From Bacillota bacterium (GTDB lineage: Bacteria > Bacillota > Desulfotomaculia > Desulfotomaculales > VENG01): a DNA stretch of 64,000 nucleotides. The notes beneath the pieces were generated by a model that saw nothing but the letters and a program-made list of their open reading frames with translations, did no database searches and was not told where the DNA came from. Numbering within the stretch: the stretch's first letter is position 1; each line of letters begins with the position of its first letter. The translations under genes were made by a program, and so were the position numbers. Location of the stretch: assembly GCA_009711705.1 (NCBI GenBank), contig VENG01000007.1, positions 124,001-188,000 of the forward strand, read 5' to 3'. Positions 9,385 to 17,769 of the stretch are shown here, in pieces.

Positions 9385-9687
9385 TTACCAGCCGCCTGAT
9401 GAAGTTGTAGAGGCTACTCCTGCACCTGCACCTACTACAGCAGCAGCTGCTGCTACAGTAATAAATCCGCCGGCCACCTGCTCCAAATCATCTTCACTCA
9501 GCTCATCAGAAGATTTTAAATCTTTAGCAGCAGCTTCAAAATCCGCTTTACTTACATCAAACCCGTTTTCCTTGGCCAAAGCAATAATTCCTTCAATATT
9601 ATCCATGCCTACTTGTTTAGCTTTCTTTTTTAATTCCTCGTTCTCTACAACTTTTTTACCAAAAGCTTTTAAATCTGCTACACTCAT
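9385..9687 (-). CDS. Nif11-type RiPP precursor peptide A
   Basis: A 100-aa peptide starting at ATG 9687 behind AAAGGAGAC. The leader (1-74) opens SVADLKAFGKKVVENEELKK and ends LSEDDLEQVAGG, typical of Nif11-domain leaders. The 26-residue core (75-100) is hydrophobic and small-residue-rich (FITVAAAAAVVGAGAGVAS) with a TTSSGGW tail. There is no Cys, so lanthionine or sactionine rings are ruled out. Ala/Val-rich cores suit D-epimerisation by the adjacent PoyD-like enzyme; Thr/Ser could be sulfated. The core resembles that of peptide B only in the terminal Trp. It is the first gene of the operon. Confidence 0.88.
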   Translation of the reverse strand: MSVADLKAFGKKVVENEELKKKAKQVGMDNIEGIIALAKENGFDVSKADFEAAAKDLKSSDELSEDDLEQVAGGFITVAAAAAVVGAGAGVASTTSSGGW

Positions 9688-9726
9688 AAAAAGTCTCCTT
9701 TCTTGCTAATTATCGACCTCACCATA

Positions 9727-9755
9727 ATGATAGAAACATTGAGCTGTTTAAGTAA
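9727..9755 (-). promoter_or_regulatory. Likely promoter of the peptide operon
   Basis: On the minus strand TTACTT (9755-9750) and TATCAT (9732-9727) are separated by 17 bp, a fair sigma-A promoter with a weak -35 box, 40 bp before the start codon of precursor A. The 26-bp shared element lies 10 bp upstream of the -35 box, where an activator would bind. Confidence 0.5.
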
Positions 9756-9764
9756 CCTTTTTCA

Positions 9765-9790
9765 GTATCCTGCAAACATGAGTACCTTTT
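9765..9790. repeat. 26-bp element shared with the cysC upstream region (copy 1)
   Basis: GTATCCTGCAAACATGAG, then T, then ACCTTTT. It matches 25 of 26 bases at 12913-12938. It sits just upstream of the proposed peptide promoter. It is too long to match by chance in 64 kb, so it is a shared operator or the trace of a duplication. Confidence 0.75.
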
Positions 9791-9892
9791 TATACAACTA
9801 AAATTGTAATGTATCACGCTTCTTAGTTAAAAATTTCTGTTATCTTTTCACTATGTTGGTTTTTTTATTATATCTTGGCACGCAATAAAAGG

Positions 9893-9923
9893 TATCACCC
9901 CAAAGTACTAAATGAAGTACCAA
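9893..9923 (-). promoter_or_regulatory. 12-bp-period repeat, candidate regulator site (copy 2)
   Basis: Diverged counterpart of 1386-1416: TATCACC, then CCAAAGTACTAA and ATGAAGTACCAA in tandem. It lies about 205 bp before the precursor A start and just past the regulator gene's terminator. Confidence 0.5.
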
Positions 9924-9944
9924 ACCTCAAAACTTCGACAAAAA

Positions 9945-9964
9945 GACACGCTTTTCAGCGTGTC
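9945..9964 (-). terminator. Terminator of the LuxR-type regulator gene
   Basis: GACACGC and GCGTGTC form a 7-bp stem with a 6-nt loop; on the minus strand it is followed by TTTTGTCG. It lies 60 bp after the regulator's stop codon. Confidence 0.6.
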
Positions 9965-10024
9965 ATAGCTTTTTTTCTGCCTTTATAAAGATATTACCGG
10001 GGGATACCCCGGTAATGTATACAT

Positions 10025-12673
10025 CTAAATTATGCCCAATTCCCGCCCTCTCTTTATCGCCTGGGCACGATTTTTTACCATCAGCTTACTGTATATGTTA
10101 GCGGTATGACTTTTAACTGTATTCACCGATACAACCATCTTCCGAGCAATTTCACTGTTATTTAACCCCTCCGCAAGCAGACGCAGTGCCTCGGTTTCCC
10201 TCTCGGTGAGTACCTTTATCGGCCTTTGCGAATCTTGTTCCCCGGAATTAGAAACCGTAGAGAGAACAAAATCCTTGGTCAGTTTGAGCAGCTTACTCAC
10301 ATACGAGGATGAAACTTTCCCCTCGCTGCTTTGAATTACTTCACCTTGTCGCTTGGTTAAAGTTTCAAGCAATTTAACCATGGACCTTCCCTCATCAATA
10401 AAAATGCGCAGGCAACCGTCCTTTTCCCCCAGTGCCAGAGACCTTTCCAGAGACTCTATGGCTTTTTCTGCCTTTCCCTGCTCCCGGTAAGCAATTGCCT
10501 GCAGGTTTAAAATTTCTACCGTGCTGAGTATACGCTCCTCATTTTCTGCAAAATCCAGAAGACGAGACAGTAACAACATTGCCCTGTCCAACTTACCTTC
10601 AAAAAGCAGGACCCGCACCAACGTAATTAATTGATATTCTATCCCTTCACTCAACCGGTCGTAAATAACTAAGTTATTCTCTTTCTCCCACCGGCTAATA
10701 TAGCCTGCATCACCCGTTTCCAAAGCAAGTCGTACCTTAAAAGAGTCTATCACAGGCAACCAGTGAAGAACACTAAATTCCTGCGCCTTCTTTTCCGCCT
10801 CCTCGGGCAATTCAAAAGCCTCATCCATCATACCCCGGGCAAGACTTGTTCGCGCCAGGTTTAGCATACCCGGGATTACGATTCCAACCTCTCCTGTCTT
10901 TTCGGCTTCCCTCATACTACTCAACAAGAGGCGGTTTGCTCCTTCCAGGTCATTAAACTCATAAGCTAATTCCCCGTTTACTTCTAAACTCCACCCGGCT
11001 AAACTGCCCTGACCGATTCTGTCTATTATCTTTTGCATTTCCTGTACACAAGCTGCCGCCTGCTGCAATTCACCGGCGCGCCGCTGTAAATACCTGGCCC
11101 TCAACAACTGGGGAAGTCCTAAGTTTATTTGCACATCAGACCGCACTAAAGAACTTCCCTCAGGAAGGTGACGGTCTGCTACTCTCATATGAGCAAGCAT
11201 TTCATGTATATTGGGCGAACTTATTTTAGCGCGAGCCATGGCAATTTCGCCTAACAACCTGCTGCAGGCTTCTTGCGAAAGCTTGCAATTACTTCCCCTG
11301 CATAGCTCCTCGGCCTTATCAAGTCTTTTTCCTGCTTGCTCCATGCTATAGAAAAAAGACTTACTATTAGATAAAGCCAATGTCCAGGCATGAAGCAGAC
11401 ACAGTTCGGGATTCTCCTCAACAATAGCACAGGGCAAAGCTTCAATCATGTCTGACATTGTTTTCATATCTTTACACTGTATCAGATATGCCCATTTACT
11501 CTGAATTAGTTTAGCGGCTTTAACATAATCGTTACTTTTTAAAAAGTGATCTATTGCTTCCGGTATGTCACCGTTATTCTCGTACCACTCTCCGGCCAAC
11601 CGGTGTAGCGTCAATAAATTATATTTTTTTTCGGCCAACAAATACCCGTATAAAAACTCTCGAAAAAGATGGTGATAACGAAAGCAGTTTCCCTCGCTAT
11701 CCAAAGCTATTATAAAGGCACTGCTTTCAACAAGCTCATTCAATATATAACGGCCATCTTTCCGCCCGGTTACAGCCTCACACAATTCCCAAGTCAGTTG
11801 CTCTAATACTGATGTCTGCAACAAAAAGCCCCTTATACTTTCGGGCCACATATGGAAAGCTTCTTCTGCAAAATAAGAAACAATATGCTGGTTATTCATA
11901 TCTAATATAGACATATAACCTTTTTTGTTTTTATTATGGCATAAAGAGTAAGCAATAACCTGTAGCCCGGCCGGCCATCCTTCGGTGCTGAATTCAAGCC
12001 GCTCTATCTCTTCCCCATTAAGCTCAACGTCTTTTTGTTTGAAAAGATTTGATATTTCATATGTGGTAAATCTTAATTCCCTAAAGGTTAATTCTATTAA
12101 TTCTCCGGCAATTAAAAATCTGGAAAAGGGAATGGGAGGTTTGGTCCGAGTGCTAATTAAAATATGCATACAGGAAGGTAAATATTTTATTAAAAGAGAA
12201 AGACTGTTGTGAACAAAATCATCTTTGACAGCATGATAATCATCCAATATAAGACAGAAATCATGCGAAACGTTACATAATTCATTAACTAAAACAGTGA
12301 TAAATACCTCCGGTGATTGATTAACCAAACGCAAAGTACTCTGAACTCGATCAGAAATACCCGGTTTAACTATCTCCAAAGAAGCAATCACATAATTCCA
12401 AAAACGAAGGGAATCATTATCACCGTAGTCTAATGAAACCCAGGCCACGGGAAAATCACCTTTGTTGGCCCATTCTCCCGCCAGGGTACTTTTACCATAA
12501 CCTGCCGGTGCAGTTATCACTGTCAACTTATTTTTAAACCCTTGGTCCAGTTCCTGCATTAAACGCGGGCGGGAAATAACCGTCTGGCGGGTTTTAGGTA
12601 TATGCATCTTCGTCTTCAGCAGTATGGGTGCCAAGTTATTGTTGGTAGCAAGCTTTAATACCTTATTATCCAT
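10025..12673 (-). CDS. MalT-like ATP-dependent LuxR-family transcription activator
   Basis: An 882-aa protein of the large LuxR (LAL/MalT) type. The N-terminal NTPase has a Walker A loop APAGYGKST near residues 55-63 and a Walker B-like LILDDYH. A long TPR-like helical middle serves as a signal-binding scaffold. The C-terminal helix-turn-helix (last 65 residues, LTERETEALRLLAEGLNNSEIA and SVNTVKSHTANIYSKL) is a clear LuxR DNA-binding domain. It lies directly upstream of the peptide operon on the same strand but with its own terminator. Such activators bind direct repeats, so the 12-bp-period repeats at 9893-9923 and 1386-1416, or the 26-bp element, are candidate targets. The link to the cluster is inference. 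Confidence 0.88.
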   Translation of the reverse strand: MDNKVLKLATNNNLAPILLKTKMHIPKTRQTVISRPRLMQELDQGFKNKLTVITAPAGYGKSTLAGEWANKGDFPVAWVSLDYGDNDSLRFWNYVIASLEIVKPGISDRVQSTLRLVNQSPEVFITVLVNELCNVSHDFCLILDDYHAVKDDFVHNSLSLLIKYLPSCMHILISTRTKPPIPFSRFLIAGELIELTFRELRFTTYEISNLFKQKDVELNGEEIERLEFSTEGWPAGLQVIAYSLCHNKNKKGYMSILDMNNQHIVSYFAEEAFHMWPESIRGFLLQTSVLEQLTWELCEAVTGRKDGRYILNELVESSAFIIALDSEGNCFRYHHLFREFLYGYLLAEKKYNLLTLHRLAGEWYENNGDIPEAIDHFLKSNDYVKAAKLIQSKWAYLIQCKDMKTMSDMIEALPCAIVEENPELCLLHAWTLALSNSKSFFYSMEQAGKRLDKAEELCRGSNCKLSQEACSRLLGEIAMARAKISSPNIHEMLAHMRVADRHLPEGSSLVRSDVQINLGLPQLLRARYLQRRAGELQQAAACVQEMQKIIDRIGQGSLAGWSLEVNGELAYEFNDLEGANRLLLSSMREAEKTGEVGIVIPGMLNLARTSLARGMMDEAFELPEEAEKKAQEFSVLHWLPVIDSFKVRLALETGDAGYISRWEKENNLVIYDRLSEGIEYQLITLVRVLLFEGKLDRAMLLLSRLLDFAENEERILSTVEILNLQAIAYREQGKAEKAIESLERSLALGEKDGCLRIFIDEGRSMVKLLETLTKRQGEVIQSSEGKVSSSYVSKLLKLTKDFVLSTVSNSGEQDSQRPIKVLTERETEALRLLAEGLNNSEIARKMVVSVNTVKSHTANIYSKLMVKNRAQAIKRGRELGII

Positions 12674-12793
12674 TTTTCATCCCCTGGCTCAAGACTTTAT
12701 TCTATTAATTTCCCTAAATTCATCATTTTTTCCTGCCTTTACATAATATATAGACAAAAACATTCCGGGGTTTCGTTTTTTTAGAACAAAAAT

Positions 12794-12813
12794 CCCCCTT
12801 GGAAGAAAGGGGG
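12794..12813 (-). terminator. Hairpin upstream of the regulator gene
   Basis: CCCCCTT/AAGGGGG stem, followed on the minus strand by ATTTTTGTT. It lies about 120 nt before the LuxR-type gene with no minus-strand gene upstream, so it may be a leader attenuator. Confidence 0.35.
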
Positions 12814-12912
12814 CAATGAACATCCAAAATCAGCTTTGCTTTTAAACATCAATATTATGTCGAACTATTGAACTCTTTATATATAAATATTAGACTACTC
12901 TTAGTATTCTGC

Positions 12913-12938
12913 GTATCCTGCAAACATGAGCACCTTTT
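12913..12938. repeat. 26-bp element shared with the peptide promoter (copy 2)
   Basis: Differs from 9765-9790 by one base (C for T at element position 19). It is 43 bp before the cysC start, in the opposite orientation relative to the gene compared with copy 1. CCTGCA inside it can pair with TGCAGG downstream. Confidence 0.75.
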
Positions 12939-12980
12939 ACATGCAGGCACCCTGCCGAAAAACAGAAAGGAAACACCATT

Positions 12981-13520
12981 ATGACAGACCCAAAAGGCGT
13001 AACCGTGTGGTTTACCGGTCTTAGCGGAGCCGGAAAAACTACTGTGGCCAAAAAGATAGAAGAACTCTTGAAAAAAGAAAACTCCCGTGTAGAAAGGCTG
13101 GACGGGGATATGGTCAGGACGTACCTTACCCGTGACCTGGGGTTTAGCAGAGAAGACCGGAACGAAAATATCTACCGCAATAGTTTTGTGGCTTCCCTGC
13201 TTACCAGAAACGGGGTTATCACCTTATGTAGTTTCATATCGCCCTACCGTAAAGCCCGAAAAGAAGCCCGGAAACTTATCGGTAATTTTATTGAGGTATA
13301 TGTCAATGCCCCCTTGGAAGTATGCCGGGACAGAGACATAAAAGGTCTTTATGCTAGGGCTGTTGCCGGAGAAATACCCCAATTCACCGGTATAACTGAC
13401 CCTTATGAACCCCCGGTAAACCCGGAAATAGAACTGCGAACTGACCGGGAAACCGTTGAAGAAAGTGCAGCAAAGGTTATCAGTTATCTAAGGGATAAAG
13501 ATTATATAAGCCCTCTTTAG
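12981..13520 (+). CDS. cysC: Adenylyl-sulfate (APS) kinase
   Basis: A 179-aa protein of normal family length. It phosphorylates adenylyl-sulfate with ATP to give PAPS, the donor for sulfotransferases. Visible motifs: Walker A GLSGAGKTT (13-21), LDGD, FSREDR, the CRDRD-KGLY segment and the FTGITDPYEPP substrate lid. The start has an AAAGGAAA ribosome site. No ATP sulfurylase is in the window. Most organisms of this type reduce sulfate directly from APS and need PAPS only for special sulfations. Its place beside a sulfotransferase-containing peptide cluster, with a shared upstream element, argues that it supplies PAPS to that cluster. Confidence 0.93.
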   Translation: MTDPKGVTVWFTGLSGAGKTTVAKKIEELLKKENSRVERLDGDMVRTYLTRDLGFSREDRNENIYRNSFVASLLTRNGVITLCSFISPYRKARKEARKLIGNFIEVYVNAPLEVCRDRDIKGLYARAVAGEIPQFTGITDPYEPPVNPEIELRTDRETVEESAAKVISYLRDKDYISPL

Positions 13521-13612
13521 TGAAAATTATTTCATTTTTTTATACCACTTAAATTTTAACGATAGCTCCTTGGTTTTTATCCTTTCTGGCGGATTCCTCG
13601 TACAGATGATAC

Positions 13613-14785
13613 TTAACCAAAAAAAACATTTATAAATTTTTTGATTACATCTGCTCCCCCTATCATAGTACCAATTAAGCTGCCCAAATTAGTCAAAACA
13701 ACCACCAACAACACATGAGTCACTTTGTTACGCCAAAAGCCCTTGAGCGACAATACATCCTCGGAAATGTTCTCGAAATCCTGCACACTTGGCTTTCTCA
13801 CCAGTGCCTCTGTAAGACCAGCAAACCAACCGGCTGCCAGGAGGGGACTTAAAGAACTAATGGGTGAAGCTATAAATGCCGTCAGTATGGAGAGGGGATG
13901 ACCAAGGGCAATTAAAGCGCCTAAGGCGGACAAGGAACCGTTCCAAAGAATCCAGCTTACAAGTTGGTCGATGCCCGCGGACCTGTCCACAGAAAGAGTA
14001 GTGGCAATTAAGCCCAGTATAAGCACCGGTATGGCCCAGGCCATTATTTTTATCATTTTGGAAGCAGGTGCCATCACAGACAGCTGTTCCAAATCGTGGT
14101 CATGGGCCAGCTCTTGCTTAATCCCGGGAACATGGCCGGCTCCCAAAACAGCCACCACCTTGTTTCCCGGGGCCGTTTTAATTTTCTGGGCCAAGTATTT
14201 ATCTCTTTCATCTATTAAAACAGACTTGAATTGGGGAGAATGCTCAGATAACTCATTTAAGGCCGAGGTCAACATATCCTCGCTCTTCATTTTCTCCAGC
14301 TCTTCCTCGCTTATATCTTCACTGACAAACATACTTGCTATAATTTGATAAAACAGTGTCAGTTTTCCCCAAAGGCCCATACTTCGCCATAACCGCAGCA
14401 TGGTGGTTTGAATATCCCGGTCGGCCAGACATAGGGTGGCCCCAACATCATTGGCCGACTCAATCCCCTGGATCATTTCCTGGCCAGGTTGAATGTCAAA
14501 CTGCTTGGCCAGCTTTTTCTGGTAAGAGGACACCATCAGGTTAACCAACAGTAACAGGGCTTTGCCATCTTTAACAATCTTAAATATGTCAGTATTCCTC
14601 CACCTGTCAGCATCAGTAACAGCCTGGTACCGGGACTGGCACAACTCTACACAAACAGTATCTGGTTTTTCTGCCTGAATTAACTCTTTAACCTCATCAA
14701 CACTTTTTTTGGAAACATGGGCTGTCCCCAGAAGAATTATCTCCTTGCCGTCCATCTCTATCCGGTGCACGTTTTCGCCGGCCAA
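13613..14785 (-). CDS. TraB/PrgY-family membrane protein
   Basis: About 390 aa from TTG 14785, preferred over ATG 14833 because GGGAG lies 7 nt upstream. The N-terminal domain carries the TraB signature (LLGTAHVS, VCVELC, later VAVLGAGHVPGI), related to erythromycin-esterase/TIKI-like folds. The C-terminal third has several hydrophobic helices (AWAIPVLILGLIATT, LLVVVLTNLGSLIG). In enterococci PrgY/TraB limits self-induction by peptide pheromones; most homologues have no known role. It is transcribed towards cysC (convergent). A role in handling the nearby peptide is only a guess. Confidence 0.8.
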   Translation of the reverse strand: MAGENVHRIEMDGKEIILLGTAHVSKKSVDEVKELIQAEKPDTVCVELCQSRYQAVTDADRWRNTDIFKIVKDGKALLLLVNLMVSSYQKKLAKQFDIQPGQEMIQGIESANDVGATLCLADRDIQTTMLRLWRSMGLWGKLTLFYQIIASMFVSEDISEEELEKMKSEDMLTSALNELSEHSPQFKSVLIDERDKYLAQKIKTAPGNKVVAVLGAGHVPGIKQELAHDHDLEQLSVMAPASKMIKIMAWAIPVLILGLIATTLSVDRSAGIDQLVSWILWNGSLSALGALIALGHPLSILTAFIASPISSLSPLLAAGWFAGLTEALVRKPSVQDFENISEDVLSLKGFWRNKVTHVLLVVVLTNLGSLIGTMIGGADVIKKFINVFFG

Positions 14786-15007
14786 AAAACCACTCCCAAA
14801 GTTAATATAAGTGCAACAGAATAATAATAACACATTATTATCAATATCCTATAACCTTCTTATAACATTTTCATAACGGTATATTTGCCGGGGCAAAATC
14901 AAATTCCTTCTATTTTTCTCTTTACCCACTATACTGCTCTATCTTTGTGTCATATTATGGCATAAATACATACTTATATTGTAAAAATATAGGGAAGTGA
15001 TCTATTT

Positions 15008-16279
15008 ATGTCAGATGGTAGTTTGAATTTTTATGCATTTCCCAACAATGTTACAGGTGGCGCTGCGGTTCCCATTCTCGGGATCCCCACTCCTCTGGCT
15101 GCATTAACGGTGAGAGCAAAAGCCAATGTAGCTGTCTCGCTCAGGGCAACTGTAGGATGGACTGCAAAAAGCCAAAGTGTCAATTATACACCAATTATTT
15201 TTAAAATCTGGCGTGGTGCACCGGTAACCGGTTCGCTGGTAGTAAGCGTGAAGGACAGCGGCGAAAGCAGTTTTGATCGCAATAAAGTCACAACTTTTTC
15301 CGGCGTAGATTCTGGCTTTACCAGACCACAGGATGTAACATACGTACTTACCGCCGAATTGCCCGGTGCAGGCACCGCAGTACAGGCCATCGGAGGGCTT
15401 ACCTTTACCTCCGTGCCACTTGAACTGGATATGCCCAACAGGGGATTCTTCTTTACCACACTGCCCAACAACACGGTAGGAGGTGCCTTAATCCCCGTTA
15501 CCACAACGCCGACACCTTTATCTTCCCTCTTAACCAGAGTTAACGCCAATGATACTGTTTTTTTAAGGGCCACCGTAGGATGGACGGCCCAATCGCGTTT
15601 ATCAAAAGTTTTATTTAAGATATGGCGTGGCGCACCATTTACAGGTGAGTTGGTCGTGAGCGTTTTAGATAGCGGAGAGTCTGTAGTTTTAGACGGAGAG
15701 TTTGTTGCTGACAGGAACAAAGTAACAACCTTTAGCGGCGTAGACACCGGTTTTACTTCAGAACAGGATGTCGTTTATGTCTTGACTGCCGAAACAACCG
15801 ATACTGGAACCTCGGCCGAGGTTGTCGGCGCGCTGACGGTGACTGCTGCAATTTACCCACAGGTTAGTCCGGTATTCAGTTACTACACATTACCTGACAA
15901 TACGGTTGGAAGCGTTTCAATACCCATCACCACCACGCCTCAACCAATTGCATTGATTAATATTGGAGTTAGTACCAATGATGAAGTAGTCTTAAGAGGC
16001 ACAGCCGGGTGGCTGATTACGAAACCTGGTATCGCTTTTCTAATAACTGATGTTGTTTTTAAACTATGGCGCGGCGCTCCCGTTACAGGTGAATTAATTT
16101 TCAGTGTGGAGGACAGCAGTGATTTTGACAAGAACAAAGTAACTTCATTTGCACATGTCGATACGGGCTTTTCTAATTCACAGGAGGTAACATACGTACT
16201 GACCGCTGAGGTGGCTGATGAAAGGCAATCGGCGGCTGTGATTGGGGCTCTTACGCTAACCGCTGTCGCAAGACTTTAA
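15008..16279 (+). CDS. Three-repeat beta-rich protein, possible spore or cell surface protein
   Basis: A 423-aa protein made of three repeats of about 140 residues. Each has the order PNNTVGG, a Thr/Pro stretch, LRATVGWTA, (F)KIWRGAP-TGELVVSV-DSGES, D-(R/K)NKVTTFSGVDTGF, VTYVLTAE and GALT(V/L)TA. There is no signal peptide, Cys or membrane helix. The repeated KIWRGAP and YVLTAE strands suggest a beta-sandwich. It recalls exosporium or spore-surface repeat proteins of Firmicutes, but I cannot name a family. GGGAAGTGA precedes the start. It is the last chromosomal gene before the prophage. Confidence 0.65.
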   Translation: MSDGSLNFYAFPNNVTGGAAVPILGIPTPLAALTVRAKANVAVSLRATVGWTAKSQSVNYTPIIFKIWRGAPVTGSLVVSVKDSGESSFDRNKVTTFSGVDSGFTRPQDVTYVLTAELPGAGTAVQAIGGLTFTSVPLELDMPNRGFFFTTLPNNTVGGALIPVTTTPTPLSSLLTRVNANDTVFLRATVGWTAQSRLSKVLFKIWRGAPFTGELVVSVLDSGESVVLDGEFVADRNKVTTFSGVDTGFTSEQDVVYVLTAETTDTGTSAEVVGALTVTAAIYPQVSPVFSYYTLPDNTVGSVSIPITTTPQPIALINIGVSTNDEVVLRGTAGWLITKPGIAFLITDVVFKLWRGAPVTGELIFSVEDSSDFDKNKVTSFAHVDTGFSNSQEVTYVLTAEVADERQSAAVIGALTLTAVARL

Positions 16280-16459
16280 GGTTAAGACTTATCCCTATAA
16301 ATGAACATTCAACGGTAATGGTTGAAAAACCTAAACAACCTCAAAAAACTTGAAATCGGGTCTTTAATGTGCCGCTAAGGGTTAAAATCTCTTTCTGCTC
16401 CAGGATGTCTTGAGCAGTGTCCTGAGGTGTAAGATAGTGTTGCTACCGAAATCCGCCAT

Positions 16460-16503
16460 AAAAAAACAAGGGCATCTCATCATTAAACATGAGAAGCCCT
16501 TGT
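16460..16503 (-). terminator. Terminator of the interrupted tRNA-Ser gene
   Basis: A stem of about 15 bp (ACAAGGGCATCTCAT with ATGAGAAGCCCTTGT) followed on the minus strand by TTTTTTTATGG, just past the tRNA 3' end. Confidence 0.8.
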
Positions 16504-16516
16504 CTCTATTATATTC

Positions 16517-16575
16517 TGGCGGAGAGAGTGGGATTCGAACCCACGTGGCAGTGTTAGTGCCAACTCGATTTCGAG
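16517..16575 (-). tRNA. 3' part of tRNA-Ser(CGA): prophage attL
   Basis: Read leftwards, the sequence holds an anticodon loop CTCGAAA, the 3' anticodon strand TCGAG, a long variable arm (TGGCA...TGCCA), T arm GTGGG-TTCGAAT-CCCAC, acceptor strand TCTCTCC, G and encoded CCA. The 5' half (acceptor GGAGAGA, D arm and a matching anticodon strand) is absent: the bases before the loop read TACGA instead of CTCGA. A bare 3' tRNA fragment with its terminator on one side and phage DNA on the other is the standard signature of integration into a tRNA gene. The full tRNA should be regenerated at the far end, beyond 64 kb. Confidence 0.8.
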
Positions 16576-17571
16576 TCGTATTCCAAGCTTATCAAATTTT
16601 ATTATAAGCTGTCAAAAGCCTGTAATGACAAGGTGTTGGAATTATATGGCTGCCAGATATTATCACGCCATTTCACATTTTTACTTATTTTTTGTGAAAT
16701 GGATGTGAAATCAAGATTAACATTAATTTGCGTTTTGAGCCTTTTCAAAAACTCAAAAACCCGTATTCCTTGAGGTAGGTTGGATTAAGCTGTAACTGGT
16801 TAACCCCTAGCCTTCGCATTACGAGTGCGTTCAAGCATTTCTTTAAGCCAGTGAGAGATCTCGGTCGAAGCCAGTAATGACAAGCATTTCGTGGTTTTTA
16901 TGAACGAGGCTAAACTTTCAATTTTGGGCGTTTTTTTGTGTTATTGGGCGACGTTTGGGCGACGCCTTATTTGTTACCATTTATCACACTATATAGTGTA
17001 TGATACAGATATGTAAATTCCTTTTAAAGACAAAAAGGATGTCCGATTTTTGCATACCTGTTTATCTCTCATTTAACAGGTGCAAAGAGGGTTCGGTAAA
17101 TTTATAAAAACATCCAATATTAACCTGTTGGCAGTATCTGTTACGCCTAATGACTTCGCCAATCCCTCCTAGTATTTAGCCCGTCATTGTAAACTGGAAG
17201 AATACTGGGCCGCCTGCCGTACCAACCCGTCTTCTCAGATTTTTCCGCACCGCTAAGGCTGACCTGGCAAACCTCTTTTAAATTATCAATAAAATTTCCG
17301 GATCCCGTGAATATTACTCCGCCCGGGCCAGGATAACAACCGGACCCCTTCCACTGTTATGCCGCTGTTAACCCCCGACGGAAAACGGTGCTATTTTTTC
17401 CCATTAAAAAAGTGCAAACAACCACCTGAATCCGAAGGAATAATGCAGCTATGCTCTTTGGCAAAAGTTTTCTCTTTTGCATTACCCCGGGCCGCTCCCA
17501 GGAACGAGGATGTTTACAACACGTGAATATTATTCGGGGCTAGTACCATATTCGCTGATTGCTCGGTATCT
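16576..17571. other. About 1-kb stretch without a convincing gene, prophage left edge
   Basis: No credible coding frame on either strand. It contains a 14-bp perfect palindrome, ACACTATATAGTGT (16986-16999), that could be an operator, and direct TTGGGCGACG repeats at 16944-16961. No integrase remnant was recognised. Confidence 0.5.
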
Positions 17572-17739
17572 TTACCGGTAATATGATATGAGAGTTACTT
17601 TAAGTGGAGAGTCTATTTCATGCTTAAAAACAAAAAAATCCACTTTTGTAAAATAAACGACAAATCCCTTATATTCCTTCGTTACATCAACATTTAGATG
17701 TTCTCTAAGTTCATTCTTATCTATAGCACGTATGCTCAT
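17572..17739 (-). CDS. Small unknown protein at end of AT-rich cassette
   Basis: A 55-aa frame from ATG 17739 to TAA, AT-rich like the genes before it. It has a hydrophobic middle (YKGFVVYFTKVDFFVF) and a weak GAGAG ribosome site. It lies 30 nt after the nuclease-like gene and could be a fourth cassette member. No family recognised. Confidence 0.4.
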   Translation of the reverse strand: MSIRAIDKNELREHLNVDVTKEYKGFVVYFTKVDFFVFKHEIDSPLKVTLISYYR

Positions 17740-17769
17740 TAACTCTCATTTATTACTCACTCTATTAAT

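Noticed and set aside
14785..14833. Longer TraB start at ATG 14833
   Set aside because: No ribosome site precedes it, and GGGAG lies correctly before TTG 14785.
15184..15747. Leftward 187-aa frame inside the three-repeat gene
   Set aside because: Antisense shadow of the repeats with no ribosome site; the rightward frame explains the sequence.
16576..17571. Decayed integrase gene next to attL
   Set aside because: No tyrosine or serine recombinase motif could be found in any frame.
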